Of a DNA stretch of 64,000 nucleotides, positions 34,883 through 45,231 are shown piece by piece. This DNA is from Verticillium longisporum (Eukaryota > Ascomycota > Sordariomycetes > Glomerellales > Plectosphaerellaceae). The translations under genes and the position numbers were made by a program. Position 1 is the stretch's first letter. Each line of letters starts with the position of its first letter. Under the pieces are notes generated by a model that saw only the letters and a program-made list of their open reading frames with translations, had not been told where the DNA came from and ran no database searches. Location of the stretch: contig JAETXT010000007.1 in the NCBI GenBank assembly GCA_019188255.1, positions 4,278,001 to 4,342,000 on the forward strand. The letters run 5' to 3'.

Positions 34883-35506
34883 AGCGAGCCACGTTGTCGA
34901 GTCCTGCTGGCATGCCATGATCATGCGTCTCTTCTTCTCATCGGACGGCGCTTTGCAGCATTTCGCATTTGGCATGGCTTATCACACCCTTCCTGCATTC
35001 CCGTGGCGTCTGTCCTACTCATGCTCCTTTGGCGCTTGTTGAGTGTACTCACAGACCAGCGTACGTTTTCCTGGATTATCGCCAAAGCCGTCGCAGGCAG
35101 CCCTCGCAGGCTGCAATCGCTTTCAATCTGTCGTGCCCGGTCTCGTAAGACGTCTTCCAAGTGATACATTAACGTGTCTCTCTTATGAACCTTGCATCAC
35201 AAGCCTTCATGCTTCCGCGATGTCCAGTATGGTATGTCCAGTCTTACGACTAGGCAGGGGACGAGAAACACCAGACAGATCGAACAGCTACACCTTGAGA
35301 CGATTGTAGCCCATGAAGCGCTGTGAGAGTCACGTAGCATGAATGCAAGGTACAATGAACGTATTATTGAGAATTATTCCATTGCTCCAGCGACATAGAT
35401 GTGTACAACCCCAGGGTTTGTCAAGGTTCATCTGAATAAAAACTGGCGCAAGTCCTCCGGTTGATGCAGAAAAAAGGAAACCACATCACATCCAAGCCAT
35501 CGCTCT
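34883..35506. other. Convergent intergenic region after mscL
   Basis: 624 bp. No supported gene. The part near 35330-35500 is AT-rich and probably 3' untranslated sequence. Confidence 0.5.
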
Positions 35507-35671
35507 TCAAACACCCGGCATCTCGTCAGGCCGGTCTGCCCGCTGCTCCTGACAACCGCGCTCCATTGCCCGGGGCGACATGGTGATCCGCCAGTAGGTC
35601 CAGCCAGTGAGGCCGACGAAGAAGAGAGTCGTGAAAATAATAAGTGCTATGGCAGTCTCTCTTGTAATCAT
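35507..35671 (-). CDS. Small single-helix membrane protein, hypothetical
   Basis: Open frame of 54 aa from ATG 35671..35669. It has a clear hydrophobic helix near the start (AIALIIFTTLFFVGLTGW), then WRI and a polar, charged tail (ERGCQEQRADRPDEMPGV). Upstream the frame opens only with GTG, so an unseen 5' exon is possible. I do not recognise the family. The hydrophobic segment, positive-then-negative charge layout and position between two surface-protein genes make it worth listing. So short an ORF could also be chance. Confidence 0.35.
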   Translation of the reverse strand: MITRETAIALIIFTTLFFVGLTGWTYWRITMSPRAMERGCQEQRADRPDEMPGV

Positions 35672-35998
35672 AATGTAGCATGTCCCGACTGGCACTTAGG
35701 TGAAACCGAGAAGCCTAGCAGGGAGTAAAGTACGACTCGCTGTCATCACTTAAAAGGCATACCCGAGAGGTGGTCGTGACTCTGAAAGACGTGGCTGCGT
35801 GTATTAGTCTTTGCTGTACACGCGCAGGTTAGGAAGGGGAGATTCAAGCTGACTGTGCAAGTCGGCAATCAGGCCCAGGAAATAGGAGTTTGTGCGATAC
35901 TGCTCGGATATTATGGCCATCTTGTCTATGTGCGAACGTGACGATATTATGGTACACAAAATACACCCCACTCCTACCCACGCGCAGAACAACACATC

Positions 35999-36772
35999 TT
36001 ACAGCACCATGGCACCGCCGACGACGGCAGCAATACCTGCCAGAACGGCGTTTTGGGTCATTCGGGGAAGCGCCGTGTTGCCAGCTTCGGTCGTCGTCAC
36101 AGCCTCACCCGCGGCGGTCGTCGTTGATGACTCGCCTGCCACAACGGAAGACTCGTCAGAAGACTCGGAGGAAGAATCAGCAGGGGTTGCAGAGGTTCCG
36201 GTAGAGGTCTCCGTCGCGGTGGGAAGGGTCGCCGGGGTTGTCGTGGCAGCGGGTACGTCGGTAAGCTTCTCGGCGCCGGCGGTGATGGTGAGGGGCAAGT
36301 AGTAAGCATCTATTTCCGACACAACGGTCGACTCGCTGTAGGTCATGCTGCCCTCCGCCTGGTACTGCGTGCAGGTAGCCTCATTGGCATCGACGTTGAT
36401 AGCGCAGTCGGCAGTTATGGTCATTGACGGGCTAGAGTCATGGTCCTATAAGCTCTCTGGCGGAACCCACTCGTACTTGACATCGAGCGAGGGATTCTGT
36501 ACGTACGCAGACGTGTAGTCGAGGGTGGCAGTGAGAGCCATAGTCGAAGGGCCCGCGACCAGCTGAACAGGGTTGCTGATGCCGCATTCAGTCTGGGGCA
36601 CTTGAGAGTGGCAGGCGAGAGCAAATGTCGTCTCGTCGGCGCCTACATCGACAACAGAGGCCACGACGTAGTTAGGGGCAAAGAGAGGAATAAAAAGCGA
36701 GATCACGGCTTCCTCAGCGGCGGCGACGCCGAAAACCGCCAGGAGCGCGAGCTTGGAAGCGTTGTGGAACAT
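35999..36772 (-). CDS. Secreted GPI-type cell-surface protein (paralogue A)
   Basis: Exon 1 is 36772..36507 and exon 2 is 36431..35999. They are joined by a 75-bp intron with a consensus GTACGT donor and CTCTAG acceptor, giving about 232 aa. The N-terminal signal peptide is MFHNASKLALLAVFGVAAA. The ectodomain has a DETTF block and four cysteines in a C...C...C...C layout (LACHS, TECG, TADC, ATCTQ). A Ser/Thr-rich stalk of about 60 residues (repeats of TT, SS and AT) follows. The C-terminus is hydrophobic (NAVLAGIAAVVGGAMVL) after a small-residue site, typical of GPI-anchor attachment. It shares signal, DETT block, cysteine layout and C-terminal tail with the protein at 38798, so the two are probable paralogues. 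The exact donor could differ (GTACGA at 36476 also keeps frame). Function unknown; a cell-wall or plasma-membrane role is inferred. Confidence 0.8.
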
Positions 36773-38797
36773 TGCAACGAGTGTGGTGGGCGAGCAAAAA
36801 AGCTAGGGCGCGAATGGGTGAAGGAAAGGAGCAAAATCTCAGAAAAAGCAGGATGGCGCGATGTTGCGACGCTGCTGTTCTTCTACAAGAAATTCAGAGC
36901 CGAATTGGTGCCGGCAATCAAACCCGAAGGATCGAGTGACAACCCCTGCCTGCGTCACAAAAGAGATGCGATGTCGCTAGTGGTTGAGGGAAGTCGATGG
37001 GGACGATAATTGCGCTGGAGACTTGTGGCAGCTCATCAAGAGAGTGCGAGAGCGCGAAAGAGTGCGTGGCAGCTCAGCGAAGATAGCATCATGATGGCTT
37101 TATGTGCCTGAATTGGCAGGATGTGTGGTGTTCTGAAGCACTCAAGATCTGGTGCCTCCAGATTGCTATGCATTTGACTTTCAAGGGATCTTGGAGGAAA
37201 AGCGTAGCGGGGCCTAAAAACAAAGTGGATGGGATTTGGCGGGGGGGTCCGGGCTACTGTACCTAATGGAAAAGGAGTGAAAGCTCGGGACGGCGCTCAG
37301 CTCAGTACCTTAGTCTACCAGAATGTCTTGGTGGCTTCTGGCCTGCCCGGTTACGGAAACATGAGGTGATACCGAGCAGATAGTTGCCCTCATATGTGAA
37401 TGAACTGCTGGCGCCACTCGACGGTAAGAGAGGGCTGGGCGAGACTGGGACACTCCGAAGCGTCCGAGACAGAAGTCAGGGCCTTGGCCTGCAGACTGCA
37501 CCACGCCATCAAGTCGATAAGTCTTGTTGGTGAACGCGAGAGATTACCTTGGGAGCTAGCTAGGATATTGGCCGTCTGAGGGCATCGTGAGATGAGGAAA
37601 TGGCAAAAAAGGCGGGACGGAGAGGAGGAGGGAGTGCTCCAGCAAAGCAGCTAGGTCAGGAACCAGAAGAACGGCAGCAACGACCAGTGCAAGGCGACAG
37701 CAGGTAAGAGCAGCGAGGTGGATCAGGCAAGTGCCGCTTTGGGTGCGGAGCTCCTACCACCCGGAACTTGCCAGGGGAGCCAATGGCGAGCTCGGACTAG
37801 GAGATGATGGGGACGGGGTGCAGCAGCGCCAGTGAGCAGGACCTTCCTGTTCCACGTCGTCGTTCTGGTGGTGCTTGACATTTGAAAGTCTTGGCTCTCT
37901 TCCTTTTTCCCTCTAAAACATGAGTTCGGTTTCTTGGCGGCCTGCTGGGCATTGGTCACAAAGTCGCCAGCGCGCTTGGCGTTTGCACTTGGCAACTCAT
38001 CATGCGCCAGGTGCTTCAGATCGCCTGCGCTGTGGCCCTTTTGCCTTTCGCCTTTTGCTTTTCTCCTCCATCCTTTCGCCTCTGCTGTCTGCCATCGCCC
38101 GCCGCATGTCTGGGCTTGGCTCACGCGTCTCCTTGGCTGCGTCTTGGCTTCACTTAACTTTGTAACTACAAACGACGGCAATTACGGCAATCCCTCAGTG
38201 GAAACGATAGCCAGTCGCCCGCCCAGCGCCCAGAGTCCGGCGCCCAGCACTGCCCAGCGAGAGCCCAGCGGCCCTAGACCGTTCGCGAGCATCGCCCCCC
38301 TCCTTTTCCCTCCGGCGCCCTTGCACTGTCCAGAGGTCCCCGTCACCACCGCCAATGGCGTTGTACCGCGCATGGTGTTTCATTCCTCAATGCTGAGACC
38401 CTCAGCTGCCCATGCCTGTCCTCGAGAGATTACATCTATATTTTTATCTGTCCCTTCCTCTCCCAGCACATCTGCTGGTATATCTGTTTTTGAGAGGCCC
38501 CGGTTCTATCTCGACAGCCCACCAACCCCCAACACGCTCCCTCGAACTGCCGTTACGTCTTCTCAACCGACAACCAATCCCCGCCAGCCGACTCGTTCTC
38601 TGTTCCGCAGCGCGTATTGAGAGAACAATATTCAGCTAGACGTTTCCAGCCCTACGTCACATTATCGTCAATTACTAGCTGTCAATCGGTGCAGGCTATT
38701 GGCGGCGAGAGGATAGCTCGTCGCCGTCGCTTCTTTGCGCGACTGGATCCCTCCCTCCCGACGACAGTGCCGCCACAACCCCCCAGGAACCGCCAAC
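36773..38797. promoter_or_regulatory. Divergent region between the two GPI-type paralogues
   Basis: 2.0 kb between two start codons. An open frame of 228 codons exists at 37934-38620 (+). Its translation is low-complexity and overlaps a 152-codon frame on the other strand, so I do not call it. The stretch carries both promoters and probably long leaders. Confidence 0.5.
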
Positions 38798-39590
38798 ATG
38801 CAACGCCTTTCGCCCTTTGTCGCCCTGCTTTCCACATGCCTCTTCGCCATTGGGGCCCATGCCGCAGATCAGGGAACCGTTCCCATCTTCCTACCATACT
38901 ATGATGCCAAATCATGGTCTCTTGTGCGGGGCAGCGTCATCACAAGTGTATGTTCGCCCTGACAATCATCCTCTCTGAGCATTGGCTTACCACATCTGCG
39001 AGCAGAAACCCGACGAAACTACGTATACAATCTTCTGCGCGCCGCAGACCACGCCCAGCTGCGATCTGGCTCTCGAACTTCCATTCATATTTGCTGAAGG
39101 CGACAACACCCTCCGCTTCGAGGGCACCCTCACTTCCACCTAGTACGCCTTGTCTCTCATGAGCCTGCCAGTTCATTCGATAGAAGTCCTTCTGACATGT
39201 TACAGTACTGCGAATCTTGAATGTAAATTAGGCGGCACCACAGCGGCGACATGCTCGGCATACTCTAGCTTGAAGTCTGGCTTTGTCGCCGGTCTTTACA
39301 CTGGCCCGACGGAAATCAGCTGGACATCAACACTTAGTGGCTCGGAGGTTCAATGGGGCACCCTAACCCTCGCCGACCAGCCTTCGAAAACGGGCGCTCC
39401 TGATGATGTCTCCGGCACCGCCCAGGCCACCGGAGACCCCAATTTCACCGAAGATTTTCTCTTTGACGGCACATTACCCACCAGCTCGCTGCCTGTCGAG
39501 ACAGGGCTCAACAGCGGGGCGCGACTTGAAAGCACTTGGCTGTGGGCTGGTTCATTAGGCTGCATGCTTCTGACAGCCCTTGTTGTATAG
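38798..39590 (+). CDS. Secreted GPI-type cell-surface protein (paralogue B)
   Basis: Three exons, 38798..38947, 39006..39142 and 39206..39590, with introns of 58 and 63 bp (donors GTATGT and GTACGC), give 223 aa. The signal peptide is MQRLSPFVALLSTCLFAIG, followed by AHAAD. The ectodomain shows VPIFLPYYD, then a DETTY block and four cysteines (IFCAP, PSCDL, LECKL, ATCSA) aligned with paralogue A. An acidic/Thr/Ser-rich stretch leads to a C-terminal hydrophobic tail (LWAGSLGCMLLTALVV), a likely GPI-attachment signal. The Ser/Thr stalk is shorter than in A. Function unknown. The two genes lie head to head, which points to an inverted duplication with later divergence. Confidence 0.83.
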
Positions 39591-40675
39591 CCCGAACGGA
39601 CTATTCAAGGTGGATAGAGAAAAGCACTAACACATCCGGCGCATGGCCAAGATGTGAGCAGTATACGACGCTTACTAAGGACCGACTTGACGACGTTGTC
39701 ACGTCATGAAGGTTGGTGAACGGCACGCGCCAGCATTACGTACCGGATTGGAGTAGGGCGGTTTTTTGCTTTACCGTGGCAGAGCCATGCCATTGACAGC
39801 TTCAGAATGCTGTCTTACGATGTACTCACTCCCTTTTCTGGAGTTATACCCCCCCATTAGCGTTGAATTACGAAGAAACGGGCTGAAGATCCCTTCCAAT
39901 ATCACGATGACACTTGGCTACCTCGCGCCTTACATGTCGTGTGTCAATGATTTTGCAGATCAGCATCTTTTGGGGCGGCGCTTCTGATTGTGTAATATCG
40001 GGGCCTAGGCTCTCAGGCTCATCATGACCACACAATGATCAACGCCGAGCCTCCCAAGGTCCTCAGCCGCGGAGGGACGACGCAGTCAGAGGCATACTTG
40101 ACTCCGTCGCATCCGCATCTCCAAACACCCAGTACGCTCCCCATTGTAGTCACGAAAAACCTCAAAAAGAGGCTCCTTTTCCAAGAAGCAGAGACATATC
40201 TGTCAATCGCTGTAATAGTCCCTCCGCATGCTTTCAAATACCTGGCGATGGCAGAATGGCGATCCTTGGCCCAGTGGTGCGGACAGCTGGTGGGGTTCGC
40301 ACGGGTTATGCCGCATCAGCCGCAGGGGTTTGCAGTGCGTTTTAGTGGCCGGTGGGTGTTGGAGATTAAGTAAGCTGGCGAGGTTATAGAGACTTCATGC
40401 CTCACAATCACACGCCAGTGGTAGTGATCCGCCGTTGCAGGATGCCTTCGCTTCCCATACACACTCTTTCGATCATTGTCTAGTCACTGTTTTGCGGTAA
40501 GATTTCTGCTGAATAGCTGATATTCTCACCCCTCGCTACTGATGTTTTATCGATTGGAACACTCTGAAAGGATGCTTAATGCATGACACGTCCAATTGAT
40601 CTCGGTACAGGACTCATGCCACAGAAAGGATGTCGTCTCATAAAGAAACCAGCAAGCCCCCGCGTGCAGCAGGCC
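39591..40675. other. Convergent region between paralogue B and GH76 gene
   Basis: 1.1 kb. One ATG-initiated frame of 112 codons (40035-40373, +) exists but shows no domain, signal or helix and overlaps an opposite frame, so it is not called. Nothing else is seen. Confidence 0.45.
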
Positions 40676-42342
40676 CTATACCAAGATATAGCAAGACCCA
40701 GCGAGGGTAGCAGCGCAGACACCAATCCAGCTTGGCGAAGCAAGTCCACCTATCGTGGTTCTGCCTCCACTCGTCTCATCGTGATGGCCCCCTTCGTTGT
40801 GCACATCTACCTCTTCTTCTGTCAATCTCCAGCGTTAGTCATCCTGTTCAAAAGGGATGATCAACCATGATGATAAGTTGCACTCTGGGCTTTTGAAGGC
40901 AAGTGTCTTACCAGGGTCGAACACACTTTGGTTCGTCGGGGCTGTCGGTGCGGTTCTTCTGCCGTTCCAGCCCGCGTGCCGCGCTGGGTCTATCTCACCA
41001 TCACCTAGAGGTGACCGTGATTCTCCAATGAGCAGTCCCTGTATAGTCTCGAGAGCGCACATTTGCTGCCCCAAACCTACACGGCCATCAAACCCGCCCA
41101 TGTTCCACTTCTGACCGCAGGTGACACTATTCTCACCACCCGAACAAGCTTGCGCCGCGGCGAGTGCCGAAGGTTCGAGAAGATTTTTGACCTGGGGCAA
41201 AAGGGAAGGAAGGTGATACGTAGACTGCCACATGAAGCGAGCGAGGTATCCCTTGAGGAACTTCAAATCTCAGTTAGCTCAACCACGGCCACGATGAACA
41301 CGACAGACACATGCCTTCATGTCGTTGTTGCAGCTGTCATTCGGCTCGCAAGCTGGTTCGTAGAGAGTATTGTTATCAAAGAAGTACGCCGCAGCCTCCA
41401 GCAACTTGTGAGCGCGATCGGCCCATTGCTTCTCGCCGGTGTACTCAGCCATGACTGCGGCTCCGTGTAAGAATATGCCTGTCGTATAGGTGAATGCCAC
41501 ATAGTTAACCTCTCGGCAGTCGTCACTGCCATGGGCACCGTCGTACACGGTGTATCTGTCTCCGATCAGACCTATCTCGATACACCAGTCCCACACCTTG
41601 GCAGCCCAGTCTGCGTAGCCTTGCTGGCCTGTTGCGCGTGCAATGCGAGCGGCTAGCTGGAAGAGGCCTCCATTTGTGACCGAGTTCTTGTAATTGATAC
41701 CGTTCGGGTTCGAAGCAAACACCTGCCAGTACACGCCGCCCCTGCAGGTTGTGGTGTCCCAGCGGGAGGACAGGGCATTGAAGATATTGAGAGCCATGGT
41801 CAGCCAGGATGGTACGCTGGGATCAGGCTGGGGGAAATTACGCTCGGCAGCAGCCATAACAGCGAACCCCCAAAAGCCAAGATCATCATTGCCAAGTTCG
41901 TCAAAATGTTCGGGCGGATTGTAGTCATGGCGTGGACCGGTGTTGACAGGAGCAGTCAGGGCTTGTATGACGACATCATTGTAGCTAGAATCGCCAGTAA
42001 AGTGGTAATAATCCAGCATGGCTCCCCATAGTGCTCCGGCTTGCCACCAGTAGTAAGGATCAGGAAGATCACCTACCATCTGCCGGCATGTCAGCTGAGT
42101 GATTGCTGAGGTGATGGTTTGGGCTTACCTCAGGCTGGCCGGAGACATTGCCATTATAATACGACATTGCGCCGTGTGCAATGGTGCTGGCGGCATTGCG
42201 GATCGAGTCTTGTATGGGTCAGGGCAGTGTTCCGTATTCATAGGTAGAGAGAGCGAGGCTTGCCTGAGTTCGAGCTGTCCAACGACATGGCCCAAACAAC
42301 ACCCGGCATGACCATGCCTATGATCCTACAAATGAGACGCAT
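40676..42342 (-). CDS. GH76 mannan endo-1,6-alpha-mannosidase, DFG5/DCW1 type
   Basis: Family members sit on the cell surface by a GPI anchor and are thought to cross-link GPI proteins into wall glucan. Exons are 42342..42264, 42208..42129, 42079..41309, 41260..40912 and 40818..40676, giving about 473 aa. The signal peptide begins MRLICRIIGMVMPGVVWA. Family blocks are DSIRNAASTIAHGAMSYY, LPDPYYWWQAGALWGAMLDY, the catalytic Asp pair in GNDDLGFWGFAVMAAAE, NGGLFQLAARIARATG, and KGYLARFMW with GQQMCALE near the end. The C-terminus is Gly/His-rich, then hydrophobic (WIGVCAATLAGSCYILV), fitting a GPI signal. Intron 1 appears to use a GC donor (GCAAGC at 42263). The third splice (41308..41261) is uncertain: a second donor/acceptor pair three bases away also keeps frame. 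Downstream neighbours are two GPI-type proteins. Confidence 0.9.
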
Positions 42343-42897
42343 GTTCGACAAATGCTTGAACGCTTGAAACTATGGAGCCTTTGATGTTGGTCAACAATGG
42401 TGTAGCAGGCCTTGGTTGCAAGGTGTAACTCTGAAGGTCAGGCAAAAGCACCAACCGGTAGCTACAGGGAACCAAATCGTGGCTGTCACAAAAGAAGCAG
42501 CTGCGGCGATATGAAAGGGCAAGCGCTGCAGCGCAGGTGCAATGGTGAGGAGCGCCTTCTTGAAGCTATACATCGAGCGGACCTTCCCGACATTCGCAAT
42601 TTTCAGCGCCCCGGCACCTATCAGAGCCGGCAGTGTTGATGGGTGAGTGCTGACAGAAGAAATGTTCAAGGTCCCGGCATCGACTGCCGCATATCTGTGG
42701 CATGAGGAGTGAAAACCATGGTCTAGTGGCTCGGTCTGGGAGCTGTGTCGACGCTGCATATGTGCAGGACGCGCTCGAGAGATGCTCAGTTTTCCACGTA
42801 TCTCAATTTGTTGACATCTGCCAACAATATTCGTTTTGCTAGGTACCCATGATAGAGCCGGTTAGGATCTTTCATTAGCCACAAAGCAATCAAGGCT
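42343..42897. other. Region between HIS5 3' end and GH76 5' end
   Basis: 555 bp between tandem minus-strand genes. It should hold the GH76 promoter and the HIS5 3' end. No gene is seen. Confidence 0.6.
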
Positions 42898-44216
42898 CTA
42901 AGCGACGATACCGCTAGCCGCCGCCTCCTTCTGCTCTTCGTTCTTCTGCTTGCCAACACCGCGAACCTCAACAAGAGTGCGCTCTATGGACCCGATGAAT
43001 CGCGTCACTTCCTCTTCCGTGCCGACCGTGATCCTGAGGCATCCCTGACAGCCGTGCTCTTTCCCCCTAAATCGTACAACGACACCCTTGGTCTCAGCGA
43101 GACGTTCGTAGACTGCTAGCGCAGTCACATTATCCGGATTGCCAGCCGTATCTAGGATCTCGAAGAGCAAGAAATTGCTCGCCTCGCCACCTCGCAGGCG
43201 ACCAACCCCGTTGATCTTGGGAAGCTCAGCCAGCAGGCGGTCTCTCTGGGCACAGATTTTGGTTCTGTTGGCCCGCATCACTTGCAAACCCTTCTCAGAG
43301 GCAGCATAGGAGGCCAGCGCACTCGTCGGGCTGGAGATATTGTAAGGGGCCTTGAGACTGTTCAATAGGCGGGCAATGGGCTCCGATGTGAAGGCAGCAC
43401 CCAGCCGGATGCCAGCCATGCCAAAGGCCTTGGACAGCGTCTGCATGACGACAAGGTTGGGCCACTCGGTGACCCATTCAGCAAGCGAGCTGCCTTCGGG
43501 AGCGAAGTCGATGTAGGCCTCGTCCAGGACCACGACACCATTCCATGTAGGGTGCTCGAGAATCTTTTGAACGTCTTCTTTAGCTAGCAGGCTGCCGGTG
43601 GGGTTCCCGGGGCTGCAAAGGTAGGCGAGCTTGACATCCTTTTCCCTGCTCAAAGCATCGCAGATGCCTTGAGTATCGAGGCCAAATTCGGGAGCCGGCT
43701 GGAGTGGGACTTTAATGAGGCCGACGTCATTGACCTGCGCAGAGACGGAGTACATGCCGTAGGTAGGCGGGCACACGAGGATGCGGTCTTTGGCAGGGAT
43801 GCAGAAGCATCGAAGGAGAGCATCGATAGCTTCATCGCTGCCAACACCGACAAAGAGGTTTTCGGGCGTCAGGTTCTTGGAAGTGTGGACGTGAGTATTG
43901 CGAAGATTGCACAGAAGCTGCTTGAGCTCTGCCTGGTGAGGGTCAGGGTACCGGTGAAGGCCGAGGAAGTCAATGTCAACAGCGCCCTTGGGAACATCTG
44001 ACTGGAGAGAAGGACCGAATGCATTCTCATTGGCATCTAGAAGGATATTCTTGCCGTCATCCTTGTAATCACTAGGGTTATGTTAGCTGAAGACCTCGTA
44101 TATGGCGGGAGCCTAAGCGCTGCTGCAAGTTGAGTGACTTACTCTCGGGCACAACGATATGGCTGCAGGGCCAGGATGTTAGGCCTGGCACATTTTTCCA
44201 GGTTGAAAGGCGACAT
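42898..44216 (-). CDS. HIS5: Histidinol-phosphate aminotransferase
   Basis: PLP enzyme that converts imidazole-acetol phosphate plus glutamate to histidinol phosphate in histidine synthesis. Exon 1 is 44216..44143 and exon 2 is 44071..42898, with a 71-bp intron (donor GTAAGT, acceptor CCCTAG); the product is 415 aa. The start MSPFNLEKCARPNILALQPY is the family N-terminus. Further blocks are DANENAFGP, HRYPDPHQAELK, GVGSDEAIDALLRCFC, CPPTYGMY, SPGNPTGS and LDEAYIDF. The PLP-lysine motif is LSKAFGMAGIRLG, and the C-terminal RITVGTEEE contains the substrate-carboxylate Arg. Length is normal for fungal His5. A consensus Gcn4/CPC1 site lies about 157 bp upstream. It is divergent from the GDSL esterase gene. 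Confidence 0.95.
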
Positions 44217-45231
44217 GATGTGAGATGCCAGAGACAAGTCAGCTGGGTACCGGAAATCAATTGACACCTTTCGAGTCCGACGAGTAGATCAGTACGCTCC
44301 TCAAGTCGTCTTATATCTCTCTCTTGATGTCGCAAAAGAGTCATCAACTCAGCATTTGAGTAGCATCGAATCTGAGTCAAAAGGAAGTCCCAGTCATCCA
44401 GGTTGTGGTACGTACCGATTCCTCCCTCAGGCGTGCACGGATTATTGGCGACCCTAGCGCCGATGTCGCTCCACCTAGCGCTTGCTCGTCTCTTTCCACG
44501 CCACGGAAAAGACGATGAATCAACCTGATATGGCCATTCTGTTAATCAATCTACCTATCTCGCATTGGACATAACGAAATATCGCCCCGCGGCTAGAGAT
44601 AGCGCCGGAAGTTCTCTTTCAGCGCCTTGACTTGAACACGGCAAGGATCATGAACCGAATGTGTTTCCTCCAACAAGGTACAAGTCTGCCTGCTGCTCGG
44701 AAACCAGGATAAAGCAGCATTCAGGCTGATTAGGTACACAACGGCATCGGCATCCCTGTCTGTTTTCGTCAAGACCCGCACCCTGTCCGTGATGTGCAAG
44801 ACAAGAAAAAGCGTTGAGAACGCCTCGCCTGCCCAGTCACTCAGACCTTCCGGGTTTCCAAGCACTGCTGTGAGGATCTATTTAGCATACTACCACACGT
44901 ATCGTGCGAGCACATCGTTTGGGTTGCTTTTGATCGAAGACGGGTGTCACGGCATCTTCATCTGCAGAGCCCAGAAGTGCCGAGGCTAGTGGCCTCGGAG
45001 GCACGGAGATGGCGACGGCTTCCTGGTTCCGCCCTCGCTTGACCCCTCTGTCGGATGAATGGACAACATCCCCTCACGAGATCGACAAGCGTGATGCCCA
45101 TGGCAAGTATCAAGGCCCGTTCTTCTCGCAGGCTCAAGTACATGACCGTCGGCGCTGGTCGCTGTTGACAGGATGAGGCCTTCTTGACGGACCCTCCCGC
45201 TCTTCGTCTCAAGCGATCCTGACTGCCCACC
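44217..45231. promoter_or_regulatory. Divergent HIS5 / GDSL-esterase region
   Basis: 1.0 kb between two start codons, holding both promoters. Apart from the TGAGTCA site I see no gene or clear element. Confidence 0.5.
44373..44379. promoter_or_regulatory. TGAGTCA: consensus Gcn4/CPC1 site upstream of HIS5
   Basis: A perfect TGASTCA general amino-acid control element, 157 bp before the HIS5 start codon. Such sites drive HIS genes in yeasts and filamentous fungi. About eight matches per 64 kb are expected by chance and several others occur in this window, so the support is its position. Confidence 0.6.

Noticed and set aside
37934..38620. 228-codon open frame on + between the two GPI-type genes
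   Set aside because: Composition is Ser/Pro/Ala-rich without family blocks; an overlapping opposite frame is equally open. It is more likely promoter and leader sequence.
40035..40373. 112-codon ATG-initiated frame on + between paralogue B and GH76
   Set aside because: No recognisable domain, signal peptide or helix, and the opposite strand is also open. Left as uncertain rather than called.
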